The notes beneath the pieces are model-generated. The model was not told where the DNA came from, searched no databases, and saw only the letters and a list, made by a program, of their open reading frames with translations. A stretch of 56,106 nt of DNA from Yaniella sp. GTDB taxonomy: Bacteria; Actinomycetota; Actinomycetes; Actinomycetales; Micrococcaceae. The translations under genes were made by a program, and so were the position numbers. Of this stretch, positions 37,839 to 48,266 are shown one piece after another (positions within the stretch are counted from its first letter, which is position 1; the number at the start of each line of letters is the position of its first letter). The stretch covers positions 1 through 56,106 of the forward strand of contig NZ_JAKDKW010000005.1 of NCBI RefSeq assembly GCF_030453185.1. Reading direction: 5' to 3'.

Positions 37839-39919
37839 AGCACATCCGTCGGATCAATTCGCAGCCGGACTGCCGTTGACTCACCCCGAGCTGACAGCTG
37901 TGCGCGGGTCGTCTTTAACGTTGGAATCACTTGATCTGCGACATGCTGCGGGAAAAATAGCAGCGCGCGGTGTGCGCGGTCGTCCACGACAACCGGTCCA
38001 ATCCACGGGGATTCATCCGACTGATACGGCAACGGGGTATGTCGCATCATGCGTTGGATTTCATCGAGTGGACCGAGCAGCTCGGCTACCCTCATTGCCG
38101 GCGGTAGGCCAAGTTGTTGACGCTGTGCCAATTGCCGGTTCGCCCAGGCGATCGGATTCATTTGCACCAGCGATGCCACTGCGTCATCGTATTCAGCGGT
38201 GACCACCACGACTCCCCCGTCAGTTGCAGGTCTCACAAGGGTTGCGGCCCGCATCCAGTGACCGAGCACCTCTTCAGGTACATTGAGCCCTTCACGTTGC
38301 AGCTGTGCATCGCCGTCCAGCAGCAGTGCAGCCGCATATCCACCAGGAGCCACAGGCTCTGCCCCCGGGGTTGAAATGACGATCGCGGGACGGTCTTCAA
38401 TGGTCACCAGCAAATGATCTGCTGACGACGACATGATTGGGATCATCGGAAAGGCCCTACCCAGTTCATCAGCGGTGCGGTGCACTCCTCTAGCTCCGGC
38501 TCGCAGTTGATTAGATGCACACTGGGCGCATGCGAAGTGTCGCTCTTTGATACCGCACCACCGGCATGTGGCCTCGTGTTTCTGGACCGCTAGACGGTCC
38601 GTATAGCCCAGCGGCCCCACACAGTGTCTACACCGTGCAGACTCGCCACAGCGTGCACAGAACAGGCCTGGGATGAAGCCAGCACGTGCCACCTGAACGA
38701 GCACCGGCCCGGCCTGACCGTGTTTGCCTTCGAGTGCTTCACTTGCGGCTCGATGGGCGTTGTGTGGAATTCGAGCGATTTGTGCAAGGGGGTCGCGTTC
38801 GGCGTGAAATGTGTCGGATGTCGCAACGACGCGTGGTGCGAGGGCATTGCGAACACTGCGGTCGACTCCGATTTGGGTGATCTCACCGTTTGCGACGAGA
38901 TGTTGGATCTCGATGGCACGCGATGTCGATGCGAGCAATAGGCGCGCCCCGTGTTGTGTGGCCCGCAGCCGAGCAACGGAGTGCACATGAAAATATGGGG
39001 TGCGCGGTTCGATGAGGTGGTCGCTGGTGGGTTCCCACACGGCGACCAGGTCGATGTGTTCCAGCGGGGCCCAGATAGCTGATCGTGTTCCGATAACGAT
39101 GCGATGCTGTCCGGTCAGGATTTTCAGGAATGTCCGATACCTGGCAGTGTTACCTTGTTCTCCGCTCAGGAGGCCGAAACCGTGTTTCCCGACCCGTTCC
39201 TCGAGTTGACGTTGTAACCGGGAAAGGTGTTTGTGATCGGGCACGATAAGCAGACTTATTTGGCCGGCTGCTGCCAAGCGTTGTGCGGCGTCGGCTAGAA
39301 CACCCATGCTGTCCCAGCTGCCGAATGCTGAGGGCAGGCTCAGTGCATAATGCTCGGCATGTCCGGGGCTAAAGAGTTGATCCGCACCATCGATCAGGTC
39401 CCACCGAAATTCAGGGCCAGAACTCTCCGTGAGCGCTACATCGCCGGGGGGTTCAATAACGGGTGGTTTCGGGATCCGTCCGTCATCACGTTGTTGGGCT
39501 ATTTCACGTTCGACGCCGGCCATGCGGCGCGGTATGACGGCTCGCAGAACATCTGCGGTGATCGATCCGTAGTGTTTTGCGACCTCCTGTGCCAAGGCAA
39601 GGACGTTGGGTTCAAGGACCGGCATAACCGATACCACTTTTTGGATGGTAGTGAGGCGGGATGCCGTGTCAATGGTGTCGGTACGTTGGATAAGCCAACC
39701 AAAGAGTTGTTGGTGTCCGAACCGCACTTTGACTCGCACCCCGGGTCGGGCTGCCTCGTCGAGTTCCTTGGAAATAAGATAGTCGAAGAGCCTGTCCAGA
39801 TGCGGAACCGGTGTTTCCAACAAAATTTTGGCCACCGGTTGTTCTGGCCAACCATCGGGTGCCGGCGGTAACTTGGCACGCGACTCTGGAAGGTCGAAGA
39901 GAGCATCTGTTTCCGGCAC
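37835..39919 (-). CDS. priA: Primosomal protein N' lacking helicase motifs
   Basis: Actinobacterial PriA homologue, 694 residues, expected to act in replication restart. The N-terminal DNA-binding domain is present (about 30-130), and eight zinc cysteines (C421, C424, C430, C433, C452, C455, C464, C467) are conserved. The Walker A P-loop is replaced by LPSAFGSWDSMG (about 195-206) and the DEEH box by VWEPTSDH (about 294-301). ATP-driven unwinding is therefore unlikely, and it may serve as a structural or DNA-recognition factor. GTG start. The metK-priA order is typical. Confidence 0.9.
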   Translation of the reverse strand: MPETDALFDLPESRAKLPPAPDGWPEQPVAKILLETPVPHLDRLFDYLISKELDEAARPGVRVKVRFGHQQLFGWLIQRTDTIDTASRLTTIQKVVSVMPVLEPNVLALAQEVAKHYGSITADVLRAVIPRRMAGVEREIAQQRDDGRIPKPPVIEPPGDVALTESSGPEFRWDLIDGADQLFSPGHAEHYALSLPSAFGSWDSMGVLADAAQRLAAAGQISLLIVPDHKHLSRLQRQLEERVGKHGFGLLSGEQGNTARYRTFLKILTGQHRIVIGTRSAIWAPLEHIDLVAVWEPTSDHLIEPRTPYFHVHSVARLRATQHGARLLLASTSRAIEIQHLVANGEITQIGVDRSVRNALAPRVVATSDTFHAERDPLAQIARIPHNAHRAASEALEGKHGQAGPVLVQVARAGFIPGLFCARCGESARCRHCVGPLGYTDRLAVQKHEATCRWCGIKERHFACAQCASNQLRAGARGVHRTADELGRAFPMIPIMSSSADHLLVTIEDRPAIVISTPGAEPVAPGGYAAALLLDGDAQLQREGLNVPEEVLGHWMRAATLVRPATDGGVVVVTAEYDDAVASLVQMNPIAWANRQLAQRQQLGLPPAMRVAELLGPLDEIQRMMRHTPLPYQSDESPWIGPVVVDDRAHRALLFFPQHVADQVIPTLKTTRAQLSARGESTAVRLRIDPTDVL

Positions 39920-39920
39920 G

Positions 39921-41210
39921 TCACCAGCCTACAGCGGCACGCAGCTGGTCTACCTTATCTGTACGTTCCCAGGTAAAGTCCGGCAGTTCCCGGCCAAAGT
40001 GGCCGTTGGCGGCTGTCGCTTGATATATGGGACGCAGTAGTTGGAGATCTTGGACAATTGCAGCCGGGCGAAGGTCGAAGACGTCGTTGATTGCTTCGAC
40101 AATGTTCTTGTGACTGGTTTTTTCGGTGCCAAATGTATCAACATACAACCCGACTGGACGCGCCTTACCGATCGCGTAGGCAACTTGTACTTCAGCACGA
40201 TCGGCTAGGCCCGCTGCGACAATATTTTTGGCAACCCAACGGGTAGCGTAGGCCGCTGAACGATCCACCTTGGAGGGATCTTTTCCGGAAAAGGCGCCGC
40301 CACCGTGACGTGCCATGCCACCGTAGGTATCTACGATGATTTTTCGTCCGGTCAGGCCTGCGTCACCCACTGGCCCACCAATCACAAAGGGTCCCGAGGG
40401 ATTGATGATGATGTCGGCGTAGGAGTAGTCCAGGCCAAAGTTCTTCAGCACAGGTTCGATAACGTGTGCTCTTAGATCTTCGTGAAGTTGCTCCTGCGTG
40501 ACGTCAGCGACGTGCTGTGTCGATACCACTACGGTCTCTACACTTTGTGGCACGTGATGTTCGTCGTATCCGATGGTGACTTGCGTTTTACCGTCCGGCA
40601 ACAGGTACGGCATCGGTGAGTTCGGCTGCTGACGCACATTGGTCAAGCGCTCAGACAAACGGTGGGCAAGATAAATCGGTGCTGGCATTAACGCCGGGGT
40701 CTCATTCGAGGCATAGCCGAACATCAGGCCTTGGTCACCGGCCCCCTGTTTGTCGATTTCGTCGACGGATCCATCACGAGTTTCGAGAGAAGTTGAAACA
40801 CCATCATAGATATCAGTGGACTGCTGGCCAATGGACACGTTGACGCCACAGGTTGCCCCGTCAAAACCATTGGCCGAGGAGTCATAACCAATATCCAGGA
40901 TGGTCTTGCGTACGATTTCAGGGATCTCCACATACGCCGACGTACTGACTTCACCGGCGACTTGGACCAGGCCGGTCGTCACCAGCGTTTCGACTGCAAC
41001 TTTGGCGTTGGAGTCTTTTGCAATGATCGCGTCGAGGACAGCATCTGAAATTTGGTCGCAGATCTTGTCTGGGTGGCCGGCGGTCACGGATTCAGAGGTG
41101 AACAGGCGGAGCTCGCCATCGCCGATGCCGGCGTAGGGCTCGTACAAGGATGAAGTATTTTTAGCAGTCACAGTAGGAGAGTTTACCTGCTGTGCGGCTG
41201 AAGGGCTCAC
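39921..41210 (-). CDS. metK: S-adenosylmethionine synthetase
   Basis: Makes S-adenosylmethionine from Met and ATP. The 429 residues include [20 protein letters not shown], the [15 protein letters not shown]-site motif, and the [19 protein letters not shown] signature. The N-terminus is about 25 residues longer than in many homologues, so a later start is possible. It lies between coaBC and priA, the order seen in mycobacteria and micrococci. Confidence 0.97.
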   Translation of the reverse strand: MSPSAAQQVNSPTVTAKNTSSLYEPYAGIGDGELRLFTSESVTAGHPDKICDQISDAVLDAIIAKDSNAKVAVETLVTTGLVQVAGEVSTSAYVEIPEIVRKTILDIGYDSSANGFDGATCGVNVSIGQQSTDIYDGVSTSLETRDGSVDEIDKQGAGDQGLMFGYASNETPALMPAPIYLAHRLSERLTNVRQQPNSPMPYLLPDGKTQVTIGYDEHHVPQSVETVVVSTQHVADVTQEQLHEDLRAHVIEPVLKNFGLDYSYADIIINPSGPFVIGGPVGDAGLTGRKIIVDTYGGMARHGGGAFSGKDPSKVDRSAAYATRWVAKNIVAAGLADRAEVQVAYAIGKARPVGLYVDTFGTEKTSHKNIVEAINDVFDLRPAAIVQDLQLLRPIYQATAANGHFGRELPDFTWERTDKVDQLRAAVGW

Positions 41211-41232
41211 TGCGGTTCACGGATCGTAAACT

Positions 41233-42453
41233 TCAGGCCAGTGCGCCAGCGAGTTGGTTAATAATCTCTTCGGCAACGAGGTCTTTAGAACCTTGCACCG
41301 GCACATCATCGCTGCCATCAGCGAAGATGATGGTTGCATCGTTATCGTCTTGTCCAAAGACTTTGCCAATACCAACTTCGTTAACTACAAGAATTTCGCA
41401 ACCCTTGCGCTGCAACTTGGAACGCCCATATTCCAGCGGGGTTGTTTCTGCGTCACCAGTTTCAGCAGCAAACCCAACGATGACGGGTGGGAGCGGCTGA
41501 CCAGCATCTCGTTGTTCGACGGTGGTCCGTAGAACATCCTCGGTTTGTTCCAGCACGATGGTGGGCGCGGAGTTATCGTCTTGTTTTTTGATCTTTTCAT
41601 CGGTTGCAGCTGCAGGACGGAAGTCAGCGACCGCTGCAGCCATAATCAGCCCATCTTTACCTTCAGCGTGGTGCAGCACTGCGTCCAGAAGATCTCGGGT
41701 CGATTCTATGGATACCACGGCAATATTTTGGTGTTGGGGTGGTGCAATATCCATGGCTCCGGCAATCAGTGTCACGTCGGCACCAGCGCGGGCAGCGGCC
41801 AGTGCTAGTGCAACGCCCTGTTTGCCAGAGGAACGATTACCGAGGTATCGCACTGGGTCCAGTGCTTCGCGGGTGCCTCCGGCACTGATGACGACGCGCT
41901 TGCCTTCCAGCTTTCCTTGCGAGGGTGTTTCGGTGAGCAGGGCCTTGGTCTGGGACCAAATGTCATCGGGCTCTGGAAAGCGTCCCTTGCCGGTATCAAC
42001 CCCGGTCAAACGGCCGACAGCTGGCTCAATCACATGCACACCGCGGCCACGGAGCGTTGCGACATTTGCTTTGGTTGCCGCGTTTTCCCACATTTCTGTG
42101 TGCATCGCTGGTGCCATAACTACTGGCACGGTGGCCGTCAGTAAAATATTTCCGATCAGATCGTCGGCCAGCCCGGTGGCCGCTTTCGCCAGCGAATTGG
42201 CGGTTGCCGGTGCGATGATCACCAGATCGGCTTGACGCCCCTGGAGCACGTGGTTGACTTCTTCAACTGCTTCGAAGGTGTCGTTGTAGACCGGTTGCCC
42301 CGAGAGGGCTTCCCAGGTGGCTTTACCTACGAAGTTGAGTGCGGAGTTCGTGGGGACAACGTGGACCTCATGTCCATCTTCGGTCATGAGACGCAACAGC
42401 AGTGCGGCTTTATAAGCAGCGATGCCTCCGGTTACACCTAAAACGATCCGCAT
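41233..42453 (-). CDS. coaBC: Bifunctional phosphopantothenoylcysteine decarboxylase/synthetase
   Basis: Two consecutive coenzyme A steps in one chain: CoaB joins cysteine to 4'-phosphopantothenate and CoaC decarboxylates the product with FMN. In the 406 residues, the N-terminal CoaC flavoprotein (LGVTGGIAAYKAALLLRLM; PAMHTEMWENAAT) precedes the CoaB domain (VISAGGTREALDPVRYLGN). The ATG at 42453 is chosen because GGGGG lies just upstream and the flavin fold begins at once; the frame is open for 29 codons further. It follows rpoZ by some 28 bases. Confidence 0.93.
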   Translation of the reverse strand: MRIVLGVTGGIAAYKAALLLRLMTEDGHEVHVVPTNSALNFVGKATWEALSGQPVYNDTFEAVEEVNHVLQGRQADLVIIAPATANSLAKAATGLADDLIGNILLTATVPVVMAPAMHTEMWENAATKANVATLRGRGVHVIEPAVGRLTGVDTGKGRFPEPDDIWSQTKALLTETPSQGKLEGKRVVISAGGTREALDPVRYLGNRSSGKQGVALALAAARAGADVTLIAGAMDIAPPQHQNIAVVSIESTRDLLDAVLHHAEGKDGLIMAAAVADFRPAAATDEKIKKQDDNSAPTIVLEQTEDVLRTTVEQRDAGQPLPPVIVGFAAETGDAETTPLEYGRSKLQRKGCEILVVNEVGIGKVFGQDDNDATIIFADGSDDVPVQGSKDLVAEEIINQLAGALA

Positions 42454-42481
42454 GATGCCCCCAATCGAGCTAAATGATGCT

Positions 42482-42856
42482 TTATTCGTCGGTTGAACCT
42501 GCGGCGTCTTCGTCTGGCAGTGCAAACGGATCGTCATCATTTGACGGGAGTTCGAAAGTCGGGAACTCTTCGTCCAGCTCCTCTGCAGCGGCGGCCCGTA
42601 CCTCTTCGACAGGTTTCATTTCCAGCAAACCTGCATCGACTTCGCGCAGTGCGATCGACATTGCCTTTTCGTTGAGCTCGGTATCTACGAGTGGTCCGAC
42701 ATACTCAAAGAGGCCTTCGTGCAACTGGGAATAGTACGCATTGATTTGGCGTGCGCGCTGTGCTGCGAAGAGCACGAGCGCATATTTGGAGTCAACCTTT
42801 TCTAGCAATTCATCTAGGGGTGGGTTGACGATACCTTGGGTATTTTGTTCAGTCAC
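42482..42856 (-). CDS. rpoZ: RNA polymerase omega subunit
   Basis: Small subunit that assists assembly of the beta' subunit. The 124 residues contain the family core [19 protein letters not shown] with [12 protein letters not shown]. The C-terminal third is acidic and probably disordered. GTG start with GGAGA a few bases upstream. It sits between gmk and coaBC, the common actinobacterial order. Confidence 0.94.
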   Translation of the reverse strand: MTEQNTQGIVNPPLDELLEKVDSKYALVLFAAQRARQINAYYSQLHEGLFEYVGPLVDTELNEKAMSIALREVDAGLLEMKPVEEVRAAAAEELDEEFPTFELPSNDDDPFALPDEDAAGSTDE

Positions 42857-42918
42857 TGACTCTCCAATTAGTCCCCCGTAGCGACCGGGGATCGTGGATG
42901 TAATGTTCTATGCCATGG

Positions 42919-43557
42919 CTACTGCTGTGCAGATAACTGCATGACTTCAACCAGCCTGGAAGAAGCTTGTCCAACTGTATCGTTGACAATCACGGCGTCA
43001 AACTCTGGTTCTGCAGCCAGCTCTAGTCTAGCGGTTTCCAACCTTCGCTGCTGCTCTTGTCTAGATTCGGTCCCCCGGCCAACGAGTCGTCGCACGAGTT
43101 CGTCCCAGCTGGGTGGCGCCAAGAAAATAAACGTTGCTTCCGGCATCGTCTGCCGAACCTGTCTTGCACCTTGTAAATCGATCTCCAACAGGACGTGCTG
43201 ACCATTGCGAATAGCGGCTTCTACAGTGTCCCTGCGAGTCCCGTACTTGTTTAAGCCATGGACCTCAGCCCACTCCAACATTTTACCCTGTTTTATCAAC
43301 TCATTGAACTGGGCATGGGTGAGAAATGAGTAATGCACCCCGTCAATCTCACCGGGCCTGGGCTGTCGCGTGGTAGCGGAAACGGATAAGGAAACTTGTG
43401 GGTAGTGTTCGCGAATATACTGACTCACTGTTCCCTTACCAACAGCAGTGGGGCCAGCCAAGACAGTCACGGCGGGGACAGTGCCAGAGTGCTCAGGCCG
43501 AAGGGTCAATTCTCGTGGCCCGGGAATGACCGGTGGCTTCTGATCTGACAAAATCAT
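42919..43557 (-). CDS. gmk: Guanylate kinase
   Basis: Phosphorylates GMP to GDP. The 212 residues have the P-loop GPTAVGKGT (about 35-43), the GMP-binding stretch SVSATTRQPRPGEIDG, and the YGT motif. About 25 extra N-terminal residues precede the core, so the start is less certain than the gene. It lies between mihF and rpoZ. Confidence 0.95.
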   Translation of the reverse strand: MILSDQKPPVIPGPRELTLRPEHSGTVPAVTVLAGPTAVGKGTVSQYIREHYPQVSLSVSATTRQPRPGEIDGVHYSFLTHAQFNELIKQGKMLEWAEVHGLNKYGTRRDTVEAAIRNGQHVLLEIDLQGARQVRQTMPEATFIFLAPPSWDELVRRLVGRGTESRQEQQRRLETARLELAAEPEFDAVIVNDTVGQASSRLVEVMQLSAQQ

Positions 43558-43661
43558 CCTCAGCTGGCTGGGTTCAATACGACTGCAATTCCGCTATGGA
43601 GTAGGGTACCCCAATAGTAGTGCATACCCAAAAGCGTGAGAACGTTTACGCAGAATTTCGC

Positions 43662-43976
43662 CTAGCGGCCAAGGGCTTGAATCAACGCTTTACGCTGTCG
43701 ATGCCCCAAGCCTCGCAGGCGGCGATTCGGCGAAATGTCACATTGCTCCATGATGCCCTGCGCCCGGATTTCGCCGATACCCTTCAGCGACGTCAATAAG
43801 TCAATGGTACGCATACGGGCGACGGCATCATCGATATCACTACGCTCGAAAACCTCTGCCAGGGACAACGATCCGCTTGCAAACTCCGTTTTTACTTTAG
43901 CGCGCTCAGTCCGGGCATCAAGCGCCTTTTGTCGCGCAGCTTGTCGTTCGGCGGGTGTCAAATCTTTAAGGACCAT
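43662..43976 (-). CDS. mihF: Actinobacterial integration host factor (mIHF)
   Basis: Nucleoid-associated DNA-binding protein special to actinobacteria. The 104 residues begin with a basic helical arm (LTPAERQAARQKALDARTER) and end with a helix-two-turn-helix region (LKGIGEIRAQGIMEQCDI, then RRLRGLGHRQRKAL). The ATG at 43976 is chosen because GAAAGG lies eight bases upstream; a GTG at 43994 overlaps that site. It stands between pyrF and gmk, its usual place. Confidence 0.93.
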   Translation of the reverse strand: MVLKDLTPAERQAARQKALDARTERAKVKTEFASGSLSLAEVFERSDIDDAVARMRTIDLLTSLKGIGEIRAQGIMEQCDISPNRRLRGLGHRQRKALIQALGR

Positions 43977-44024
43977 TGGTTCTGCCTTTCGCACCCAACC
44001 CTACCTTGCAAAAGGTAAGGATAG

Positions 44025-44041
44025 TCACCCCCTGGGGGTGA
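44025..44041. repeat. Tight 8-bp inverted repeat upstream of mihF
   Basis: TCACCCCC and GGGGGTGA are separated by a single T, and imperfect CCTACCTT/AAGGTAAGG arms lie beside it (44001-44020). The centre is too tight for an RNA hairpin, so it resembles a protein operator. It lies in the 112-base space between pyrF and mihF. Confidence 0.4.
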
Positions 44042-44088
44042 GTGACTACTCCGTGTATTGACCTACATATAGCCTAGTGAAATGTAGT

Positions 44089-44931
44089 CTACTTCACATC
44101 CAGGTCTTTCCGGGAGTGCTCAATCGCAGCGTGAAGAGCCGGAATTTGTGGGCCCTGCCGCAAAATCGCTCGAGACGAGTTGACTAGGACGTTGCCCCAA
44201 GCTGGACCGAATCCTTCACGGATTTCTGCAGCCTGTGCTCCTTGAGAACCATAGCCCGGGGCCAGGATAGGTGCATTGGCCCTCGCCAGGTCGATATTCA
44301 GTGCTTTTGCAGCACCGGTCACCGTGGCACCTACAACCAAGCCGACCGATCCCAGTTGTCCAACACCGGCGTTGTCTTGTGACGCAGCATCTACGATACG
44401 TTTTGCAACGGACTTGCCATTCTCCGCGGCATGTTGAACAGTTGCACCCTCCGGATTTGAGGTCAAAGCCAGCACAAAAACTCCGCGATTATTCGCAAGT
44501 GCGAGGTCAATAGCGGGACGTAATGATTCGTATCCCAAGTACGCAGACAGTGTCACTGCATCGGCAGCCAAGGAGGAACCATCCGCCAGCCAGGCCTGAG
44601 CGTAACCGGCCATGGTCGAACCAATATCGCCACGTTTCGCATCGGCGATAGTGACAATATTTGCCTGTCGCGCTAACTCCAGCGTCTCTTCCAACACGGA
44701 AAAACCCGCTGACCCAAATCGCTCATACAGTGCGACTTGGGGTTTCAGAGCAGCAACACCGGTCGTCTCGGCTGCAGCCTCGACAATAGTTTTCGAAAAC
44801 GTTGCGAGGCCTGCGGGATCGTTAGTCAGGCCCCAAGCTTGCAGTAATTCAGTATGCGGGTCGATACCCAAACACAATGGTCCATGCTGGACCATTGATT
44901 CGGCTAAACGTGCACCAAATGACTGTGACAT
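44089..44931 (-). CDS. pyrF: Orotidine 5'-phosphate decarboxylase
   Basis: Last step of UMP synthesis, decarboxylating OMP. The 280-residue chain belongs to the mycobacterial-type PyrF group, with LCLGIDPHTELL near the start and the catalytic DAKRGDIGST (D97, K99). The ATG at 44931 begins eight bases after the carB stop with AGGACC upstream. It ends the pyrR-pyrB-pyrC-carA-carB-pyrF series. Confidence 0.95.
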   Translation of the reverse strand: MSQSFGARLAESMVQHGPLCLGIDPHTELLQAWGLTNDPAGLATFSKTIVEAAAETTGVAALKPQVALYERFGSAGFSVLEETLELARQANIVTIADAKRGDIGSTMAGYAQAWLADGSSLAADAVTLSAYLGYESLRPAIDLALANNRGVFVLALTSNPEGATVQHAAENGKSVAKRIVDAASQDNAGVGQLGSVGLVVGATVTGAAKALNIDLARANAPILAPGYGSQGAQAAEIREGFGPAWGNVLVNSSRAILRQGPQIPALHAAIEHSRKDLDVK

Positions 44932-44938
44932 TGTGGTC

Positions 44939-47900
44939 CTACCGTTGGCTTTCAACCACTGCGGCAAGACGGCGATCGTGTTCCTGCAGACTCGTGACAT
45001 CCCAGGAGTACTCACGCTGGGCTTGTATCGCTTGCAGTGCAGTACCGAAGGCTGCCAGCGTGGTCACTATAGGTACACCAAGTGAATTCGCCGCAGCCCG
45101 GATCTCGTATCCGTCTCCGCGTGCTTCAGAACCAGATGGAGTGTTGACGACCAAATCGACTCTGCCATCTTCGAGTTGATCGAGAATGGTTTCTCCCGGT
45201 AGGTCGGCATCGCTCGTAATTTTATCGACGGTTTCGGTATCGATACCGTTACGCGCCAATACATCGGCGGTACCGCCAGTTGAGACCAGCTCAAAGCCCA
45301 ACTCTGTCAACCGTTTGGCATGTGCGACAATGCCACGTTTATCGCGGTTTGCCACTGAGATGAAGACACGACCGTCGGTCGGAAGCTTGCCACCAACTGC
45401 ATCCTGCGACTTAGCATATGCGGTGTCAAAGTACTTATCGATACCCATGACTTCTCCGGTCGAACGCATTTCTGGACCTAGCAGTGAGTCGACCACACGG
45501 CCTTCTGGAGTCCGGAACCGTGTGAAAGGCAGAACTGCTTCCTTGACTGCAATTGGCGCACCAAGTGGCAACGACCAACCGTCATGCGTTGCCGGCAGGT
45601 CACCGGTTTCACGAAGTTCTGCGATGGTTGACCCGACGCCAATTTTCGCAGCAGCTTTGGCTAAAGCAACGCCGGTTGCTTTAGACACAAATGGCACTGT
45701 ACGAGATGCGCGGGGGTTGGCCTCAATAACGTAGAGAATATCAGCGGTCAAGGCGAACTGGATATTGATCAAACCACGAACCCCGACGCCTTGTGCAATG
45801 GATTCTGTCGCTTCACGAACCCGAGCCAGGACATCTGGTGCCAGCGTCGTTGGCGGCAACACACATGCGGAGTCGCCAGAGTGAACGCCGGCTTCTTCGA
45901 TGTGTTCCATGATGCCGCCCATGAATAACTCGTGACCGTCATACAGTGCGTCCACATCGATTTCAATGGCGTCGTCTAAGAATCGATCAACGAGCACGGG
46001 ATGTTCTGCCGTGATTTCGGCGGTAGCGTTTTTGATGTAGTTCGACAGCTGCTCTTCACCGTAGACAATCTCCATGCCACGACCACCCAATACATACGAT
46101 GGGCGGACCAGCACTGGGTAACCGATTTCGTCGGCGATGGCTTTGGCATCTTCGAATGATACGGCGGTCCCATTTTTGGGCGCAGCGAGGTCTGCTTGCT
46201 GTAGCACCTGTGCGAATAACCCGCGGTGCTCTGCCAGGTCAATGGCCTCAGGGGAAGTACCGAGAATTGTGACTCCGGCATCCGCAAGATCCTGGGCCAA
46301 TTTCAACGGTGTTTGGCCCCCCAGCTGAACAAAGACCCCTTCAACCGGGCCAGTTTGTTCTTCCGCATGGATAATCTCTAAGACGTCTTCTAAAGTCAGT
46401 GGCTCGAAATAAAGTCGATCTGACATATCGGAGTCTGTCGAAACAGTTTCGGGGTTGCAGTTAACCAACACGGTGTCGTAGCCAGCTTGTTGCATCGCCA
46501 TGGTCGCGTGAACGCATGAGTAGTCGAATTCAACACCTTGACCGATACGGTTTGGACCGGAGCCCAGAATCACCACGGTACGGCGTTGGTGCTCTGCAAC
46601 TTCGCTTTCTTGACCGTCATAGGACGAGTAATGGTAGGGGGCCTGGGCTATATGCTCACCGGCCGCTGTGTCAACAGATTTATAGACTGGACGAACGCCG
46701 AGGGCGTGTCGTACTCCGCGCACCACCGCTTCATCCATGTGGCGTAATTCACCGATCTGACGATCTGAGAATCCGTGACGCTTGGCACAACGAAGAAGAT
46801 CTTTAGTGAGCTCCTTCGCGGTGCGGAGCTCGGTGGCCACCTCATTGATCAACATCAACTGGTCGATAAACCACGGATCGATTTGAGTCGTTGCGAAGAT
46901 CTGCTCTGGCGTCGCGCCGCCCAGCAGGGCACGCTGAACCTGTCCCAGTCGCGAGGTTGTCGCTGTTTTGGAGGCTTCCAATAGTTCGGCAACTTCGGCA
47001 CCGTTTGGCACGGTGAAGTCCAGTTCCGCATCGTTGTCTTGTTCGAGAGAACGCAGCGCTTTTTGCAGTGCTTCAGCGAAGTTTCGTCCCATGGACATCA
47101 CTTCGCCTACGGCCTTCATGGTGGTGGTCAGGGTCGCATCCGCTGCTGGGAATTTCTCAAAGGCAAAACGCGGGACTTTGACGGCTACGTAATCCAGTGC
47201 CGGCTCGAAGGCAGCGGTGGTGGTACCGGTGACGTCATTGGTGAGTTCATCCAGGGTGTAACCCAGCGAAAGTTTAGTGGCGATTTTCGCAATCGGGTAA
47301 CCGGTGGCCTTGGAAGCCAGCGCTGACGAGCGTGATACACGCGGGTTCATTTCAATAACAATGATGCGGCCGTCTGATGGATCAACGGCAAACTGGATGT
47401 TACAGCCACCTGTTGCCACACCGACTTCTCGGATGATCTTGATCGAGATGTCACGCATCTTTTGGTATTCACGGTCAGTCAGTGTCACAGCAGGTGCAAC
47501 AGTAATGGCATCCCCGGTGTGGACACCCACCGGATCAAAGTTTTCGATCGAGCACAATGCGATGACATTATCGGCGCTGTCGCGCATCATTTCGAATTCG
47601 TATTCTTTCCATCCCAGGATGGACTCTTCTAGCAAGACCTCTGAGGTTGGCGAATACTGCAGGCCGGCACCGGCGATGCGGTGCAGGTCAGCTTCGTCAT
47701 AGGCCATACCGGAACCAAGACCGCCCATAGTAAACGATGGACGTACCACCATGGGATAACCGAGTTCATGGGCAGCGTCGAGTGCCTCGTCCATAGTGTT
47801 GACGATGACCGAGCGCGCCGACTCTGCACCGCAACGTTCGACAACGCCTTTAAACGCTTCTCGGTCTTCGCCCAATTCAATTGCCGCAATATTGGCACCG

Positions 47901-48247
47901 ATCAGCTCGACACCATATTGTTCTAGTACGCCGCGCTCATCTAGTTGAATCGCAGTGTTCAACGCAGTCTGACCCCCCAGAGTGGGCAAAATGGCATCGG
48001 GGCGTTCAGCCGCAATAATTTTTTCGACAACGTCGGCGGTGATGGGTTCGACGTAGGTCGCATCGGCCATTTCGGGGTCAGTCATAATCGTGGCCGGGTT
48101 GGAATTGACCAACACCACTCGAATGCCTTCCGCTTTGAGCACTCGGATGGCTTGGGTTCCTGAATAATCGAATTCGGCAGCTTGGCCGATAACAATCGGA
48201 CCGGAACCGATGACTAATACGGATGTGAGATCTGTGCGTTTTGGCAT
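44939..48247 (-). CDS. carB: Carbamoyl phosphate synthase large subunit
   Basis: Makes carbamoyl phosphate from bicarbonate, ammonia and two ATP. The 1102 residues show the two duplicated ATP-grasp halves (start [17 protein letters not shown], second half [16 protein letters not shown]), the ATP-site stretches [14 protein letters not shown] and [14 protein letters not shown], and a C-terminal MGS-like regulatory domain. All the large-subunit motifs I looked for are present, in contrast with its CarA partner. It is 19 bases after carA. Confidence 0.97.
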   Translation of the reverse strand: MPKRTDLTSVLVIGSGPIVIGQAAEFDYSGTQAIRVLKAEGIRVVLVNSNPATIMTDPEMADATYVEPITADVVEKIIAAERPDAILPTLGGQTALNTAIQLDERGVLEQYGVELIGANIAAIELGEDREAFKGVVERCGAESARSVIVNTMDEALDAAHELGYPMVVRPSFTMGGLGSGMAYDEADLHRIAGAGLQYSPTSEVLLEESILGWKEYEFEMMRDSADNVIALCSIENFDPVGVHTGDAITVAPAVTLTDREYQKMRDISIKIIREVGVATGGCNIQFAVDPSDGRIIVIEMNPRVSRSSALASKATGYPIAKIATKLSLGYTLDELTNDVTGTTTAAFEPALDYVAVKVPRFAFEKFPAADATLTTTMKAVGEVMSMGRNFAEALQKALRSLEQDNDAELDFTVPNGAEVAELLEASKTATTSRLGQVQRALLGGATPEQIFATTQIDPWFIDQLMLINEVATELRTAKELTKDLLRCAKRHGFSDRQIGELRHMDEAVVRGVRHALGVRPVYKSVDTAAGEHIAQAPYHYSSYDGQESEVAEHQRRTVVILGSGPNRIGQGVEFDYSCVHATMAMQQAGYDTVLVNCNPETVSTDSDMSDRLYFEPLTLEDVLEIIHAEEQTGPVEGVFVQLGGQTPLKLAQDLADAGVTILGTSPEAIDLAEHRGLFAQVLQQADLAAPKNGTAVSFEDAKAIADEIGYPVLVRPSYVLGGRGMEIVYGEEQLSNYIKNATAEITAEHPVLVDRFLDDAIEIDVDALYDGHELFMGGIMEHIEEAGVHSGDSACVLPPTTLAPDVLARVREATESIAQGVGVRGLINIQFALTADILYVIEANPRASRTVPFVSKATGVALAKAAAKIGVGSTIAELRETGDLPATHDGWSLPLGAPIAVKEAVLPFTRFRTPEGRVVDSLLGPEMRSTGEVMGIDKYFDTAYAKSQDAVGGKLPTDGRVFISVANRDKRGIVAHAKRLTELGFELVSTGGTADVLARNGIDTETVDKITSDADLPGETILDQLEDGRVDLVVNTPSGSEARGDGYEIRAAANSLGVPIVTTLAAFGTALQAIQAQREYSWDVTSLQEHDRRLAAVVESQR

Positions 48248-48266
48248 GGTCTGGAATTCCTTCGTC

